42,464 nucleotides of DNA from positions 1 through 42,464 of the forward strand of contig JAKSML010000011.1 in the NCBI GenBank assembly GCA_024400665.1. The letters are read 5' to 3'. A program made the translations under genes and the position numbers. Positions 1-7,240 of the stretch are shown here, piece by piece (position 1 is the first letter of the stretch; each line of letters starts with the position of its first letter). The DNA comes from Bacteroidales bacterium (lineage in GTDB: Bacteria > Bacteroidota > Bacteroidia > Bacteroidales > P3). A model generated the notes under the pieces. That model worked only from the letters and a program-made list of their open reading frames with translations, was not told the origin of the DNA and searched no databases.

Positions 1-689
1 GCTATTTTGCGTGTATGTGGCACAGCGTCAGTGCTTTGCGTTATTCTGTCACCGAGCAGGCGGCTGGCGCAGGCTCAATTTTGCTGAAATCGGGGTTGCG
101 GAGGGCGTTTTGCAGAGTTTTTTCGGCTTTTGGCCAATGGCGAAGGGACTGAATTGTTAAAACTGAGCGGAGGGGTCTTTAACATTATGGCTCTTTCGCG
201 TTAATGTGCGTTAAATATCGCAGTTTTATCGAAAAAGATTTTGCTATTTTCTAAAAAAGTCGTATCTTTGCAAATGAAAGTCGATGGAGAAAAATATCTT
301 TTCTATGTTCATCTTTCATCAGCAGTGACTCCGCTATAGCTCCGCCGTAGCTCCGCTTGCGGGAGCGGACCCAAGGGGGAGGGTATGGGCAGCAGGGCGG
401 CAGGCATAACGGAGGCACGGCACAGCATACAGACCAGTCGGCACGGCAGGACTTGAAACAGCCGTGAGCACTTTGACATATTGGGTTATTGGTTCATCTA
501 TGAGTTTTTGGGAGGCTGCGCCCTTCTATGGGCTGCCGAAGGGGGCGGCAAGAGGGGGCTGCTGCTCGGCACAGGCTCAGACAGCCTTGGCGTATGCGCT
601 GGCAACAGCTCTCGCCCAGCCGTGATGCTGCCGCTACTCGCATGGGGAATTGAGCGAGTGATGCTCCGCTAACGGACGGAGGGGGTATT
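1..689. other. Left-edge stretch without a recognisable gene
   Basis: No reading frame here resembles a known protein; a 63-codon frame at 481-672 is GC-rich, low in complexity and has no supporting start signal, so it is not called. The stretch holds a -7 promoter motif at 263-270, a small nested inverted repeat just after it (ATGAAAG 274-280 with CTTTCAT 313-319, enclosing AGAAAA/TTTTCT at 288-304), and a GC-rich block at 325-366 built on the word AGCTCCGC that recurs elsewhere in the window. The 3' end of manA lies at its right side. Confidence 0.6.
263..270 (+). promoter_or_regulatory. Orphan Bacteroidota -7 promoter motif
   Basis: TATCTTTG followed by CA matches the Bacteroidota primary-sigma -7 consensus TAnnTTTG. 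It points right but no gene follows before the convergent manA. It could drive a small RNA starting near 276, or be a relic. Confidence 0.45.
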
Positions 690-1739
690 TCAGCCGATGA
701 AGGTGGCGAGCCAGTCGAGGTCGGCGGCGTGGTTCTGGCCGTTGTCCTCCATCTTGTCGGGGTCGATGTAGATTTCGAGCAGCTTGGCGGGGCCTTCGGA
801 GAAGAGCTCTACCTGCTCAGCCACGGCGGGCACGAGCACGCATTCGCCAGCGTGCATGGGGACGATGCGGTCCATGGCTCTGACGGCGGCGATGCCATCG
901 ACACAGAGATAGACCACGAAGCTGTCGAGCGAGGAGAAGTCCTTGCGCATGGGTTTCTCCAAGGGGATGAGGTTGGTGACGAAGTAGGGGCACTCGACGA
1001 GGGGTGTGGTGGCGTTGGGCTTGTAGCTGTAGTGGGTGCGGCCGTCCTTGAGCACGGAGTAGTCGATGGCGTCGAGTGCCTCGGCGGTGTGGAGGGTGCG
1101 GGGTTTGCCGTCGGAGCCGGGGCGGTTGTAGTCGTAGAGGCGGTAGGTGCAGTCGCTGGCCTGCTGTATCTCGGCGAGGAGGAGGCCTTTGCCGATGGCG
1201 TGGACGCGGCCTGCGGGGATGAAGTAGAGGTCGCCTGCCTGCGGCTTCTCGCGATGGAGGATATCGACGATGTGGCCCAAGGCGAGGTACTGCTGGTATT
1301 CTTCGGGGGTGACTTCCTTGTCGAAGCCCGTGATGAGCTCGCTGCCCTCTTCGGCTTCGAGGATGTACCACATCTCGGTCTTGCCGTTCTCCATGCCGCG
1401 GCTGCGTGCCAGGACGTCGTCGGGATGCACCTGGATGGAGAGGTCGTCGGCAGCGTCGATGAGCTTGATGAGCAGCGGGAACTCGGCGCCGAAGTGCTGG
1501 AAGACTTTCTCGCCCACCAGTTCGCCCATGTATATCTCTATGGCTTCGTTGATGTTGTTCTCGGCGAGGAAGCCGTCGGCGATGACCGACTCGTTGCCTT
1601 CCATGCCCGAGAGGGCCCAGAGCTCGCCGCAGTTTTCGAGCGGCGCGTAGTCGAAGCCGAAGCTCTTAATCTTGTTGCCGCCCCAGACCTTGTTCTTGTA
1701 GAGCGGAAGAAATTTGAGAGGATATAACGATGTGTCCAC
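690..1739 (-). CDS. manA: Mannose-6-phosphate isomerase, type I
   Basis: Interconverts fructose 6-phosphate and mannose 6-phosphate in the cytoplasm, linking glycolysis to GDP-mannose and glycan synthesis. The 349-residue cupin protein shows the family landmarks: QVHPDD (zinc-binding Gln/His), GKTEMWYI (zinc-binding Glu), and FIPAGRVHAIGKGLLLAEIQ with the last zinc His and the active-site loop, followed by ASDCTYRLYDY. Length fits the short bacterial class I enzymes. The ATG at 1739 gives the usual start, a short strand leading to a W-G-G-N motif. It stands alone, separated from the upstream minus-strand gene by 285 bp of repeats. Family assignment is secure; preference for mannose over another aldose is inferred from family. 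Confidence 0.93.
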   Translation of the reverse strand: MDTSLYPLKFLPLYKNKVWGGNKIKSFGFDYAPLENCGELWALSGMEGNESVIADGFLAENNINEAIEIYMGELVGEKVFQHFGAEFPLLIKLIDAADDLSIQVHPDDVLARSRGMENGKTEMWYILEAEEGSELITGFDKEVTPEEYQQYLALGHIVDILHREKPQAGDLYFIPAGRVHAIGKGLLLAEIQQASDCTYRLYDYNRPGSDGKPRTLHTAEALDAIDYSVLKDGRTHYSYKPNATTPLVECPYFVTNLIPLEKPMRKDFSSLDSFVVYLCVDGIAAVRAMDRIVPMHAGECVLVPAVAEQVELFSEGPAKLLEIYIDPDKMEDNGQNHAADLDWLATFIG

Positions 1740-2024
1740 GTTCTTCTTTTTTTAATTGAGAACTTTTTTTAATTGAGAATTGAAAATTGAAAATTGAGAA
1801 TTAGGGCGGGGGCCGGCGTTTTAATTGAAAATTGAGAATTGAGAATTAGGGCGGTTGCCGGCGTTTGTATTGTCAATTCACTATTCACAATTCACCATTT
1901 CACTATTCACAATTCACTATTTCACTATTCACTACTTTGTATTGTCAGTTCACTAGTCACAAATCACAGATCACTGGTCACAGATCACTGGTCACAGATC
2001 ACTGATCACAGTTCACAGATTGCA
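1740..2024. repeat. Short-period intergenic repeat tract
   Basis: The gap between manA and the thioredoxin-like gene is made almost wholly of short imperfect repeats: AATTGAGAATTGAAAATTGA-type words (about 1755-1850), CACTATTCACAATTCACTATTT words (about 1880-1940), and a unit close to AGATCACTGGTCAC repeated about three times (about 1965-2020). Related AATTCTCAATT words recur near 34.2-34.3 kb. No gene is seen. Confidence 0.75.
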
Positions 2025-3014
2025 TCATTCTTGTCTTCTTTGCTTGGCGAGTTTCTTGAGTTCCCAGATGCGGATGTCGCGAGCTACGACGGTGCCGGAC
2101 TTATCGACCCATATCATGTAGGGCAGATGATCGACGGAGAGCTGCTTGAGATAGTGGGCGTCCCAGCCGTTGGGGTTGTCGTCGATGTTGATGACGAGGA
2201 GCTGTGTGCTGGCGCCATCGAGCATTCGGGAGGCCTCGTCGAGCTGCTGCTTGCAAAGGTCGCACCATGAGGCGCTGAAATAGAGCAGCGTGGCACCGTC
2301 GGCGTTGCGGGTCTGAGCGAACTCGCAGCGTGCCTTCTCAGCGTTGAGGTAGGCGAAGTTGGGCATCTCGCAGCCCTCGGTGACGGCGGGAGTCTCACGC
2401 AGCCAGCGTCTGAGGAGGGTGTAGTGGTAGGTGTGGAGGCCGTCGCCTGTGACCTGGCCCACCAGCTGGCGGCAGAGTGCGTCGTCGAGCTGCCCGCGCT
2501 GGCGTTGCAGCACGAAGGGCAGGTAGATGGAGCCGGCGTTGTTCTTGGCCCACTGGCGGAGGAAGGCATTGGGGTCGTCGCTGCCGCGGTACTGCTCCAT
2601 GAGGTAGCGATACTCGCTGTTGCTACGCGAGCCTTTGATGACGGAGGTCTCGGGGTGCGAGGCGTTGACGGCGATGCTGATCTCGGAGTTCTCGACATAG
2701 AAATAGAGCGGCTGGCGCATGGCGGGATGCTCCAGCGAGGCCACCACGGGGCGTTCGACCGTGCCGGTGAAGAGGAAGAGGCCTTTGTTGCAGGGGGCGG
2801 TGAGGCTGTGCGAGGTGCTGTCGCCGTCGTAGAGCGTCAGCGTGAAGGTGCCGGAGAGGCTGCTCTCGCCCGTGATTTCGAAGCCTTGTGCCAGCACACG
2901 GCCCGGCACAGCCAGGCAGAGCAGCAGAGCCACCAAGAGCGCAGCGGCAGATAGCCGAGCGGAGTGTCGGCAGCGGGTGCCGACACTGCAGGAAGCGCTA
3001 AATTTCCCCATCAT
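2025..3014 (-). CDS. Secreted thioredoxin-like (TlpA/ResA-type) thiol-disulfide protein
   Basis: A periplasmic thioredoxin-fold protein of about 329 residues. It has a basic N-terminus, a hydrophobic signal core and a likely cleavage site LA/QGFEI. A beta-rich N-terminal region of the kind found ahead of Bacteroidota TlpA-like domains follows, then a helical linker, then the thioredoxin domain: LLYFSASWCDLCKQQ with the C-x-x-C pair, VINIDDN, and the cis-proline segment HLPYMIWVD. The motif CDLC lacks the proline of classical thioredoxin, which usually alters redox potential. An open frame extends to a TTG at 3017, but the ATG at 3014 overlaps the stop of the upstream lipoprotein gene as TGATG, suggesting coupled translation, so I chose it. 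Substrate unknown. Confidence 0.82.
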   Translation of the reverse strand: MMGKFSASCSVGTRCRHSARLSAAALLVALLLCLAVPGRVLAQGFEITGESSLSGTFTLTLYDGDSTSHSLTAPCNKGLFLFTGTVERPVVASLEHPAMRQPLYFYVENSEISIAVNASHPETSVIKGSRSNSEYRYLMEQYRGSDDPNAFLRQWAKNNAGSIYLPFVLQRQRGQLDDALCRQLVGQVTGDGLHTYHYTLLRRWLRETPAVTEGCEMPNFAYLNAEKARCEFAQTRNADGATLLYFSASWCDLCKQQLDEASRMLDGASTQLLVINIDDNPNGWDAHYLKQLSVDHLPYMIWVDKSGTVVARDIRIWELKKLAKQRRQE

Positions 3015-3226
3015 CAATAGGAGTGATAGGTAGAGCCGTTCTTCTTGTTAGTGCCACGCACCGAGATGTTGGACTTCACGGTCTTGGTGTTGCTGTATTT
3101 CTTGGTAGGATACATGGTGGTAGATTTGGAAGACTTGCAGGAGGTGAAGGCACCGGTGACGGATACGAGACCCAGCACCAAAATCATTGCGCAGAGCAAC
3201 TTTGCACATTTTTTCATGTTCTTCAT
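3014..3226 (-). CDS. Small basic lipoprotein, function unknown
   Basis: A 70-residue protein with a charged start (MKNMKKCAK), a hydrophobic stretch and a probable lipobox ending at a cysteine in GAFTSCKSS, leaving a mature peptide of about 40 residues rich in Lys, Ser, Thr, Asn and Tyr. I recognise no family. Its TGA stop overlaps the ATG of the downstream thioredoxin-like gene, so the two are probably translated together and may work together in the envelope. It is too short for domain inference, but signal, lipobox and coupling all favour a real gene. Confidence 0.65.
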   Translation of the reverse strand: MKNMKKCAKLLCAMILVLGLVSVTGAFTSCKSSKSTTMYPTKKYSNTKTVKSNISVRGTNKKNGSTYHSY

Positions 3227-3351
3227 AATTGTATCTATTATACTATTCTTTAATGTGTTACACTATATATGCACCCCTTTTTCGGGGGTGTTTCCAAAAT
3301 ACAAAGTAACAAAATTTTCTTCGAATATGCAAACTTTTTGAGAAATTTTTG

Positions 3352-3359
3352 TACCTTTG
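3352..3359 (+). promoter_or_regulatory. -7 promoter motif for the 3.4-kb gene
   Basis: TACCTTTG then CATT matches TAnnTTTG. It lies about 85 bases ahead of the ATG at 3445 and may also serve efp, which follows 50 bases after that gene. Confidence 0.6.
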
Positions 3360-3444
3360 CATTGCGAAACAGACCCTCGAAACAGGGGGTAAAATGTTCG
3401 TATGTATTAGTAAATGAGGTAATAACATTAATATTAATAGTGCT

Positions 3445-3714
3445 ATGAATTTTGAAAAGAAACTGAAGATTTACGAATGGATATCGTATATTCTCATTAT
3501 AGGCGCCACTGTGGTCTATTTTCTGCTGCGCAACAGCGGCCCCTGGGCACTCAACATCACGCTCTGCATCCTGGTGATGGCCATCTTCAGCCGCCTGATG
3601 ATGGAACGCACCCGCCGCGAGGCCGCCGATGCCGAGAATGAGGAGCTCAAAGAGGACCTCCGCAAGCTCACCCAGCTCTATGCCGAGGCCAAGAAGAAGG
3701 CCAGCAACCAGTAG
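3445..3714 (+). CDS. Small two-helix membrane protein with coiled-coil tail
   Basis: An 89-residue protein of unknown function. Two hydrophobic helices (about residues 13-28 and 33-50) are joined by a short polar turn, followed by a charged heptad-like tail (about 51-85, rich in E, K, R and L) likely to form a coiled coil in the cytoplasm. A promoter motif sits upstream and efp begins 50 bases after its stop, so co-transcription with efp is plausible. No enzyme motif is visible. It could be a scaffold or assembly partner, but nothing in the sequence says of what. Confidence 0.7.
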   Translation: MNFEKKLKIYEWISYILIIGATVVYFLLRNSGPWALNITLCILVMAIFSRLMMERTRREAADAENEELKEDLRKLTQLYAEAKKKASNQ

Positions 3715-3764
3715 GCCCCAGCATTTTTTTCACGAAATAATTAATCTTAAAACATACATTTTAT

Positions 3765-4328
3765 ATGGCAACAACGACTGATATTAAGAACGGACTCTGT
3801 ATCAATTTCAACAACGACATCTACACCATCGTAGAATTCCTCCATGTGAAACCCGGCAAGGGCGCCGCTTTCGTACGCACCAAGATGCGCAGCGTGAAGA
3901 CCGGCCGCGTGCTCGAGAACACCTTCCCCAGCGGTGCCAAGATCGACATCGTCCGCGTCGAGCGTCGTCCCTACACCTACCTCTACAAAGAGGGCGACAT
4001 GCACGTGTTCATGCACACCGAGACCTACGAGCAGATCTACATCCCTGAGAACATCATCAACGCTCCCCAGTTCCTCAAAGACGGACAGTATGTTGAAATC
4101 ACCGTCCACGCCGACACCGAGACCCCCCTCCTGTGCGAACTGCCTCCCTTCATCGAGACCGTCGTCACCTACACCGAGCCCGGCTTCGCTGGCAACACCG
4201 CCACCAACGCTATGAAGGACGCTACCGTCGAACCCGGCGTACAGGTCCGCGTGCCCCTCTTCATCAAAGAAGGCGAACGCATCAAGGTCGATACCCGCAC
4301 CAACGAATACGCTGAGCGTATCAAATAA
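3765..4328 (+). CDS. efp: Translation elongation factor P
   Basis: EF-P enters the ribosomal E site region and relieves stalling at consecutive prolines. The 187-residue protein has the three expected beta-barrel regions: an N-terminal KOW-like domain with HVKPGKGAAF, in which Lys32 is the tip residue normally modified; a middle OB domain (YLYKEGDMHVFMHTETYEQ); and a C-terminal OB domain ending VDTRTNEYAERIK, the family signature. No modification enzyme (EpmA or EarP type) is nearby, so the modification state of Lys32 cannot be judged. The ATG at 3765 gives the canonical N-terminus. Confidence 0.97.
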   Translation: MATTTDIKNGLCINFNNDIYTIVEFLHVKPGKGAAFVRTKMRSVKTGRVLENTFPSGAKIDIVRVERRPYTYLYKEGDMHVFMHTETYEQIYIPENIINAPQFLKDGQYVEITVHADTETPLLCELPPFIETVVTYTEPGFAGNTATNAMKDATVEPGVQVRVPLFIKEGERIKVDTRTNEYAERIK

Positions 4329-4350
4329 GTGAATCGATAAATTTAATGGA

Positions 4351-4380
4351 AGTAGAGACGTAGCGCGCTACGGCTGCACA
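4351..4380. repeat. Palindromic repeat copy 1 (GAGACGTAGC family)
   Basis: Contains GTAGAGACGTAGCGCGCTAC, with a perfect 14-base palindrome CGTAGCGCGCTACG at 4359-4372. Related palindromes lie at 5592-5613 and 8051-8080. All three sit just outside gene ends. Confidence 0.65.
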
Positions 4381-4420
4381 GGCTGCCGCACGACGGCTGC
4401 CGCCCATACTTTTTATTTTT

Positions 4421-4538
4421 GAGGTGAGTTCTATAAATCAGGGAATAAGCGACTCCTCCTCGCTGAGCAAGCTCAGCATTGGACTGTAAGTTTGCATTAG
4501 CAAGCCACAAGCAAAAAAGCATTTATAGAACCCACCTT
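4421..4538. repeat. Inverted-repeat element (about 118 bp)
   Basis: The ends GAGGTGAGTTCTATAAAT (4421-4438) and ATTTATAGAACCCACCTT (4521-4538) are inverted copies matching at 16 of 18 positions. The same end word, AGGTGGGTTCTATAAATT, recurs at 42411-42428. The interior has no reading frame of note. It looks like a non-coding mobile or MITE-like element between efp and the glutaminyl cyclase gene. Confidence 0.6.
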
Positions 4539-4557
4539 TATTTATTATTAGAAATTA

Positions 4558-5556
4558 ATGAAGAAGTTCACACTTGTCGTCATCGCCGCCTGCCTCGTCA
4601 TGGCCGGCTGCAAAGGAGGCTCCAAGAAAGCCCCTATCGAGACCCAATCTATCGACTACAGCGCTGTGGCCACTCCCGCTTTCAACGCCGACTCGGCCTA
4701 CCAGTATGTAGCCGACCAGGTGGCTTTCGGCCACCGCAGCCCCGGCAGCGAAGGCCAGCGCCGCTGCGCCGCCTATCTCGTCAAACAGATGCAGCGCTGG
4801 TGCGACACCGTCATCGTGCAGAGCTTCTCCACCACCCTATGGAACGGCACCGTGGTGCCCGGCAAGAACATCATCGCCTCTATCGAGCCTCAGGGCGACA
4901 ACCCCGTCACTAAGCGCATCCTCCTCGGCGCACACTGGGACAGCCGCATGTGGGCCGACCACGACCCCGACCCCGCCAACCACCACAGTCCCCTCCTCGG
5001 CGCTAACGACGGCGCCAGCGGCGTCGGCGTGCTCATGGAGATGGCCCGCGTCATCACCACGCAGCGCCCCAATGTGGCCATCGACTTCATCTTCTTCGAT
5101 GTGGAAGACCAAGGCGTGCCCGAATGGGCCGACACCTACGAGGAAGACAGCTGGTGCAAAGGATCCCAGTACTGGAGCACGCACCCTCACACACCTTACT
5201 ATTCCGCCATCTACGGCATTCTCCTCGACATGGTGGGCACCCAGCAGCCCCGCTATACCAAGGAGGAGGTCTCCCGCACCTACGCCGGCAGCATCATGAA
5301 CAAGATGTGGGCTGCCGCACAGGCTCTCGGACACGGCTCTATCTTCATTGACAGCGAGACCTCAGCCATCCTCGACGACCACTACTACGTCAACCGCGAT
5401 GCCCAGATACCTATGCTCGACATTGTCCAGAACGACAACAGCGGCAGCTTCTTCACCCACTGGCACACCCTCGGCGACAACATGGAGCATGTCGATAAGA
5501 ACAGCCTCCGCATCTGCGGCGAGGTCATCCTCAAAACCATCTATGCCGACTATTGA
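4558..5556 (+). CDS. Type II glutaminyl-peptide cyclotransferase, lipoprotein (M28 fold)
   Basis: Converts N-terminal glutamine of exported proteins to pyroglutamate. The N-terminus MKKFTLVVIAACLVMAGC has a lipobox, with Cys18 lipidated, so it is anchored in the periplasm. The M28/QC zinc site is complete: GAHWDSR (about 124-130), Asp151 in GANDGASG, Glu183 in FFDVEDQG, and His303 in THWHTLGD. The DDHYYVNRDAQIPMLDIV segment parallels the EDDHIPF region of mammalian QC, which argues for a cyclase rather than an aminopeptidase. Porphyromonas carries a similar lipoprotein QC. It fits the window, where secreted proteins begin with Gln after cleavage. An M28 aminopeptidase is the alternative. Confidence 0.85.
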   Translation: MKKFTLVVIAACLVMAGCKGGSKKAPIETQSIDYSAVATPAFNADSAYQYVADQVAFGHRSPGSEGQRRCAAYLVKQMQRWCDTVIVQSFSTTLWNGTVVPGKNIIASIEPQGDNPVTKRILLGAHWDSRMWADHDPDPANHHSPLLGANDGASGVGVLMEMARVITTQRPNVAIDFIFFDVEDQGVPEWADTYEEDSWCKGSQYWSTHPHTPYYSAIYGILLDMVGTQQPRYTKEEVSRTYAGSIMNKMWAAAQALGHGSIFIDSETSAILDDHYYVNRDAQIPMLDIVQNDNSGSFFTHWHTLGDNMEHVDKNSLRICGEVILKTIYADY

Positions 5557-5591
5557 TATGGAATATTGAATAATGGCTGCCGTCTGTACAG

Positions 5592-5613
5592 GAGACGTAG
5601 CACGCTACGTCTC
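5592..5613. repeat. Palindromic repeat copy 2 (GAGACGTAGC family)
   Basis: GAGACGTAGC (5592-5601) and GCTACGTCTC (5604-5613) form a perfect 10-bp stem with a two-base centre. It lies 36 bases after the cyclase stop and could act as a transcript-stabilising hairpin. Confidence 0.65.
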
Positions 5614-5669
5614 TACAATTTATTTATTATTCCTAACTAACAAGTAAATTCCCCTTAACTGATAACTGA

Positions 5670-6098
5670 ATGACCCGTTTCCGATTCCTCCCTCTGGCAC
5701 TTCTCGCCCTCCTCTGTCTCGCCAGCTGCGACAAGGAGAAGCGTTGCTACGTCCCCATCGGCGACGCCACCTGCCAGCTCGACCCCAATTCGCCACTCTA
5801 CGCAGGTCTCAACAGCTGCGACGGCTATGAGTACCTCGTGGGCGGCTACAACGGCATCGTGGTCATCCGCACTGGCTGGAACGACTTTGTGGCCTACGAA
5901 CGTTCCTGTCCCGTCGATACCGGTCGTCTCGAAATCTCGCCCGACAACGGCAACCTCATCCTCCAGTGTCCTAAATGCGGCTCCCGCTTCAGCACTTTTG
6001 CCGGCGGCGCCCCCGTCACGGGCAACACCTCGCCCTGCTATCTCTACCAGTACGGCACCTACTACGACGGCCGCATCCTCTACATCAGCAACTACTAA
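5670..6098 (+). CDS. Rieske-like lipoprotein lacking the cluster histidines
   Basis: A 142-residue lipoprotein (lipobox LCLASC, Cys20). The mature part resembles the Rieske [2Fe-2S] fold: a strand FVAYERSCP (Cys80), then LQCPKCGSRFSTFAGG (Cys100, Cys103), then SPCYLYQY and a closing strand RILYISNY. In true Rieske proteins the two motifs are C-x-H and C-x-x-H; here the His positions hold Val and Gly/Cys, so a normal cluster is unlikely. It may bind zinc or nothing. It follows the glutaminyl cyclase in the same direction after 113 bases. Fold assignment is by eye from motif spacing; the role is unknown. Confidence 0.6.
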   Translation: MTRFRFLPLALLALLCLASCDKEKRCYVPIGDATCQLDPNSPLYAGLNSCDGYEYLVGGYNGIVVIRTGWNDFVAYERSCPVDTGRLEISPDNGNLILQCPKCGSRFSTFAGGAPVTGNTSPCYLYQYGTYYDGRILYISNY

Positions 6099-6815
6099 GA
6101 ACTGACGCCTCAGCCCCCTCCCCGCCTCCGCAAGCGAAAAGGCTGGCTTGTGCTACAGCGGAGGCTGGCTGCTGTGTTGGGAACTGGGGTGGAGATTTTA
6201 ACATTTGGCTTTAACATTTCAGTTTTTTCAGTTGGGAAGCTGTAGCCTACCAGTAGCCTACCAGTAGCCTACCACTCCCTAAGCAGTATTTGTTAAAAAG
6301 TGCTTTTGAGGGGTGGGATTTTTTTTAACATTTGGCTGCCGGGCGGATGCTTGCTTTGTTCTGAACTCATGCCATTTGCGGTAAGTGTTAAAAACGGCCT
6401 TGGTGGAGGGGCAGTTTAGGGGCATATCGGTTTTGTGAATGGGGGGTATTGAGTGGGGAGCGGTGAATAATCAGTAATGGGGACTTTGGATTGTGCGTGA
6501 TGGTGCAATGTTTTGATATACATGAATTATCATGAATTGTCCATGAATTAAATCATAAATTATTCTTATGACTTTTTATTATTCGTGATAGTTTAATGTT
6601 TTGATAGACGCGAATTATCGGGAATTATACGGGAATTACCGTGAATTTTTTAGTTGCATGAGATTCACGATGGTTTATGTTGGCCGAAGGCGATTTGGAA
6701 TATTGATATTGATTTTTTGTGGATTGTGAATTGCTGAGTGGGCTGGGGCGGGGCGCAGCATCGGTGATTATTTGGTCGAAGCAAAACTTTTTTTGAATAA
6801 TTCAAAAATAATGTG
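6099..6815. other. Intergenic stretch rich in short repeats, no gene seen
   Basis: Starts GC-rich then becomes AT-rich. It contains three tandem copies of the 11-base unit TAGCCTACCAG (6243-6274), several TTTAACATTT words (about 6195-6330), and two diverged direct repeats at 6496-6549 and 6584-6647 built around GAATTA. None of the frames looks coding. Confidence 0.6.
6496..6647. repeat. Diverged direct repeat pair with GAATTA words
   Basis: Copy A begins CGTGATGGTGCAATG (6496) and copy B begins CGTGATAGTTTAATG (6584). Both continue with TTTTGATA and then several spaced GAATT/GAATTA words to about 6549 and 6647. A further partial start, CACGATGGTTTATG, lies near 6667. The copies are clearly related but diverged. 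Confidence 0.6.
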
Positions 6816-6823
6816 TATCTTTG
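6792..6823 (+). promoter_or_regulatory. Strong Bacteroidota promoter (-33 and -7 boxes)
   Basis: TTTG at 6792-6795 and TATCTTTG at 6816-6823 are separated by 20 bases, matching the Bacteroidota consensus TTTG-N19/20-TAnnTTTG. It is the best promoter in the window. It drives rightward through about 240 bases without a plausible gene into the candidate RNA at 7065-7220 and on towards the gene at 7318. Confidence 0.75.
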
Positions 6824-7059
6824 CACTCTAAACTTTAGACAATAAAGAGAACAAGAAAATAACAGAAACACAGCAATATACTGATATCAATATGCTTATC
6901 TTTTATGCTAAATAGTGTGGGAAACTCTATTAGACATGGAAATAAAATGATGATTATACAATAGAATTAACCGAAATAGTAACTAACACGACCGCCAATG
7001 AAGCATAGCTTATAATTGACACGCACATTGTAAGACATATAGGAAAAGCAAAGTAGCTA

Positions 7060-7220
7060 AAACTGGTCATTCTGAAACTTGGACACTTTCAGTACATCCC
7101 CCAGAGTAAAGCAACAGTGCTCCCGCCGCAAGGCGTGGGCTTTACTCGTTGTAATTGGGGGATATAGGCAGTCCAAGGCCTCAGAATGACCAATGAAAGC
7201 GAAAAGTGCCACGCTTTTTT
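7060..7220 (+). ncRNA. Candidate rod-shaped structured RNA (6S-like or leader attenuator)
   Basis: A series of nested perfect stems: GGTCATTCTGA (7065-7075) with TCAGAATGACC (7181-7191); CTTGGAC (7078-7084) with GTCCAAG (7171-7177); an open internal loop (7085-7097 against 7162-7170); CCCCCA (7098-7103) with TGGGGG (7156-7161); GAGTAAAGC (7104-7112) with GCTTTACTC (7139-7147); and an apical CCCGCC-GCAA-GGCGTGGG hairpin closed by a GNRA loop. A terminator follows at once. A long rod with one large central bubble flanked by G-C pairs is the plan of 6S RNA, but I cannot confirm the family by eye. It may instead be a regulatory leader of the gene at 7318, or an interspersed inverted repeat. Exact 5' end unknown. 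Confidence 0.55.
7196..7220 (+). terminator. Intrinsic terminator of the candidate RNA
   Basis: AAAGCG (7196-7201) pairs with CGCTTT (7212-7217) around a 10-base loop, ending in six T. It comes five bases after the last pair of the rod structure, on the same strand. Confidence 0.65.
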
Positions 7221-7240
7221 ATGTGCGTCTCGTTCCCAAA

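Noticed and set aside
481-672. A 63-codon frame near the left edge
   Set aside because: GC-rich, Gly/Leu-heavy, no recognisable start region and surrounded by repeats.
729-1727. A 332-codon plus-strand frame opposite manA
   Set aside because: Low-complexity Gly/Val/Glu/Asp product with no motif; manA is certain on the other strand.
1740-2024. CRISPR-like array in the repeat tract
   Set aside because: Units are short, overlapping and without distinct spacers, and there is no cas gene.
4558-5556. Plain M28 aminopeptidase call for the lipoprotein
   Set aside because: The DDHYYV...IPMLDIV and THWHTLGD segments and the zinc-site spacing fit glutaminyl cyclase better, although aminopeptidase remains possible.
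7065-7191. The rod-shaped RNA as a transposon with terminal inverted repeats
   Set aside because: Multiple internal stems and a terminator directly after the last pair fit an RNA better, and no target duplication is visible; not fully excluded without copy-number data.
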